From Lachnospiraceae bacterium (GTDB lineage: Bacteria > Bacillota_A > Clostridia > Lachnospirales > Lachnospiraceae), in the NCBI GenBank assembly GCA_017614185.1, contig JAGACI010000277.1:1-7754 (forward strand): DNA of 7,754 bases, given 5' to 3'. Shown in pieces: positions 6,716-7,754 of the stretch; within the stretch, counting starts at the first letter, position 1; every line of letters starts with the position of its first letter. Made by a program: the position numbers and the translations under genes. Under the pieces are notes generated by a model. It was not told the DNA's origin and made no database searches. It was given only the letters and a program-made list of their open reading frames with translations.

Positions 6716-7026
6716 ATGGAATTCATCCATGCGGATGGTTCTTTATATAGATTATTACAGAAGGAGGTACGGACCACCTAACTACTTAGTGTAGTACCAA
6801 AAAGCAACTGTAGTACAACTTTATAGGGAACTAAAAGTGAATGGTAATCAAGTACACCAAGTCGGGTAGCGATTAGAAGAAGCCTAAACATTCGAGAGGA
6901 GATTAAACGCTACAGTGCCACGGGGCACAAAGGATGGAAAGATTACAACCCATGATGGAGGGAAGTCCATTGGAAACTGATTTTTAGAAGAGGGCATTGA
7001 ACGTACGGTTCGGTGCCCTCTTCTAG
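6716..7026 (+). ncRNA. Candidate structured noncoding RNA (class not recognised)
   Basis: About 310 bases follow the consensus promoter without a substantial ORF but with many local helices. CATGGA/TCCATG (6715-6731) competes with CATCC/GGATG (6724-6737). ACTAC/GTAGT is at 6781-6795. ACTTT-A-TAG closes on CTA-AAAGT around a GGAA (GNRA) loop at 6818-6838. A six-pair helix GTAGCG (6866-6871)/CGCTAC (6908-6913) encloses a TTAG/CTAA hairpin. GTGCC/GGCAC with loop ACGG is at 6915-6928, and ATGGA/TCCAT is at 6955-6970. The last element is a 17-19-bp hairpin (6984-7026). The tetranucleotide GTAC occurs five times. Conserved tmRNA, SRP RNA, T-box and RNase P cores are not seen. The 3' end is a guess, since no U-tract follows the last hairpin. 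It may instead be a long regulatory leader of the GH3 gene. Confidence 0.6.
6985..7025 (+). other. Long terminal hairpin of the candidate RNA
   Basis: AGAAGAGGGCATTGAAC (6986-7002) pairs along its full length with GTTCGGTGCCCTCTTCT (7008-7024), including two adjacent U-G wobbles, around the loop GTACG. The flanking T6985-A7025 pair adds one more. It is by far the longest stem in the window. It is followed by AGTGTTGTGAAAT, so it lacks the U-tract of an intrinsic terminator. The opposite strand also has no T-run after the stem. It may protect a 3' end, be a processing site or be part of a folded leader. Confidence 0.75.
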
Positions 7027-7028
7027 TG

Positions 7029-7057
7029 TTGTGAAATAATATAAAATAGTATAGAAT
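7029..7057 (+). promoter_or_regulatory. Possible separate promoter for the GH3 gene
   Basis: TTGTGA (7029-7034) and TAGAAT (7052-7057) are spaced by 17 bp, with 4/6 and 5/6 consensus matches. They lie in an AT-rich stretch between the long hairpin and the GH3 start. If used, transcription starts near 7064 and the candidate RNA upstream would be a separate transcript. The local A/T richness makes chance matches fairly likely. Confidence 0.4.
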
Positions 7058-7089
7058 AGAAAAAGAATTAAAAGCACAACGAGGATATT

Positions 7090-7754
7090 ATGGAAGACAA
7101 TACAAACGTAGAACAGGAAAAAAGAGAAGCCAGACATAAACGCCGTAAGAGAAGTGAATTTCTCACATACATGACGGTATTATTGGTCCTGGCTTTGTTA
7201 ACGGTTGGCGGTATTTTTGCTGCCAAATACTTATATGACGGAAGCGAACAGATAACCAAAGAGCAGGAGGCTGCTTTGGAGGAAATCACGCAGGAGCTTG
7301 AGAATAATGAAGAGGAAGTCGTTCTCTCCGAGCCCGAACCTGTGGAGCCTGAACCCGAAGTTCCTACCTTTGATGAGGTCGCAGATTCAATCGTTAATCC
7401 TATCATTGAGAGCATGACTCTTGAGGAGAAGGTTGCAGGTCTTTTCATTGTAACTCCCGAGGCTATCACAGGCGTTGACACAGCGACAATGGCCGGAGAG
7501 GGAACACAGAAGGCAATCGAGAAGTATCCTGTGGGCGGTATCATTTATTTTTCCAAGAATATTCAAAGCAAGGATCAGCTTACGGAAATGATTAGTAAGA
7601 CCGCATCCTATTGTAAATATCCGATGTTCTTCGCAGTTGACGAAGAAGGAGGAGATGTTGCACGAATCGCTAACAGCAGTATCGAGGTTGAGAAGGTCGG
7701 AACCGCAAAAGAAATCGGTGAGACAGGCGATCCCAACAAAGCATATGTCGCAGG
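7090..7754 (+). CDS. Membrane-anchored glycoside hydrolase family 3 protein, NagZ-like (3'-truncated)
   Basis: ATG at 7090 has GAGG (7081-7084) five bases upstream. The frame stays open to the window edge, giving 221 residues. Residues 1-23 are charged and basic (KREARHKRRKR). Residues ~24-46 form one hydrophobic segment (LTYMTVLLVLALLTVGGIF), a signal anchor that places the rest outside the cell. An acidic linker with Pro-Glu alternation (EPEPVEPEPEVP) spans ~80-92. The GH3 domain starts near 99 with IIESMTLEEKVAGLFIV, followed by GGIIYFSKNIQSKDQL (149-164) and FFAVDEEGGDVARI (180-193). The last matches the bacterial beta-N-acetylhexosaminidase signature IDqEGGrVqRl. By family it would cleave beta-linked N-acetylglucosamine from peptidoglycan or glycans. 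The catalytic His/Asp loop and nucleophile lie beyond the window, so activity cannot be judged. Asp189 replaces the usual Arg after EGG. Confidence 0.88.
   Translation, partial: MEDNTNVEQEKREARHKRRKRSEFLTYMTVLLVLALLTVGGIFAAKYLYDGSEQITKEQEAALEEITQELENNEEEVVLSEPEPVEPEPEVPTFDEVADSIVNPIIESMTLEEKVAGLFIVTPEAITGVDTATMAGEGTQKAIEKYPVGGIIYFSKNIQSKDQLTEMISKTASYCKYPMFFAVDEEGGDVARIANSSIEVEKVGTAKEIGETGDPNKAYVA

Noticed and set aside
2074..6921. TACAGTGCCAC occurs both in the glyA leader (2074-2084) and in the candidate RNA (6911-6921).
   Set aside because: An 11-base match between two places is expected by chance in a window of this length, and the flanks do not match.
6958..6968. GAGGGAAGTCC resembles the GAGGAAAGTCC core of RNase P RNA.
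   Set aside because: It differs by one base, and the other conserved RNase P regions, including the 3' half of the P4 helix, are not seen. The candidate transcript is also shorter than a normal RNase P RNA.
7001..7011. ACGTACGGTTC resembles the 3' strand of a group II intron domain V.
   Set aside because: The required 5' strand (GAGCCGTAY-like) and the domain V bulge are missing. Here the bases are the tip of the long hairpin. There is no reverse transcriptase ORF and no GUGYG-type intron start.
6716..7026. Guide RNA (omega RNA/HEARO type) of an IscB or TnpB element.
   Set aside because: No IscB, IsrB, TnpB or TnpA ORF lies nearby, and the next gene is a GH3 hydrolase. A protein-less remnant cannot be excluded, but there is no positive evidence.
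7068..7544. A 158-residue minus-strand ORF opposite the start of the GH3 gene.
   Set aside because: It is Ser/Thr-rich low-complexity translation antisense to clear GH3 motifs, with no recognisable domain. It is a shadow frame.

Overview
The window looks like chromosomal DNA of a low-to-moderate GC Firmicute, most likely a gut or rumen Lachnospiraceae relative (Butyrivibrio/Roseburia-like). This is an inference from the AGA-rich arginine usage, the AGGAGG-type ribosome binding sites, the Firmicutes-type ACT protein (UPF0735/PheB) and the sigma-A-like promoters. No phage, transposase, CRISPR or tRNA sequence was recognised.

Layout. Positions 1-1013 hold the 3' part of a probably surface-tethered alpha/beta-hydrolase (HSL-type esterase). 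It converges, with one base between the stop codons, on a minus-strand diacylglycerol/lipid kinase-family gene (1015-1971). A 139-bp divergent region then carries a good promoter for glyA (serine hydroxymethyltransferase, 2111-3349), which ends in a strong intrinsic terminator. A second transcription unit follows: promoter, a short leader with an imperfect direct repeat and a UUCG-loop hairpin, then ACT-domain protein (3541-3984), hom (4012-5226) and lysC (5250-6569), all on the plus strand and tightly spaced. Aspartate kinase and homoserine dehydrogenase are the first and third steps of the aspartate pathway towards threonine and methionine. The ACT protein is a plausible amino-acid sensor for this unit, and glyA next door links to serine/glycine and one-carbon metabolism.

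The 520-bp gap between lysC and the last gene (6570-7089) is the most unusual part. It holds a textbook consensus sigma-A promoter (TTGACA, 17 bp, TATAAT), with a 14-bp palindrome and an AT-rich tract just upstream. Downstream lie about 310 bp dense in short inverted repeats, ending in a 17-19-bp hairpin. I read this as a candidate structured noncoding RNA or a long leader. I cannot assign it to a known class from sequence alone. A second, weaker promoter-like pair lies between the hairpin and the final gene.

The last gene (7090 to the window end) is the N-terminal part of a membrane-anchored glycoside hydrolase family 3 protein (NagZ-like beta-N-acetylhexosaminidase type). It is cut by the window edge.
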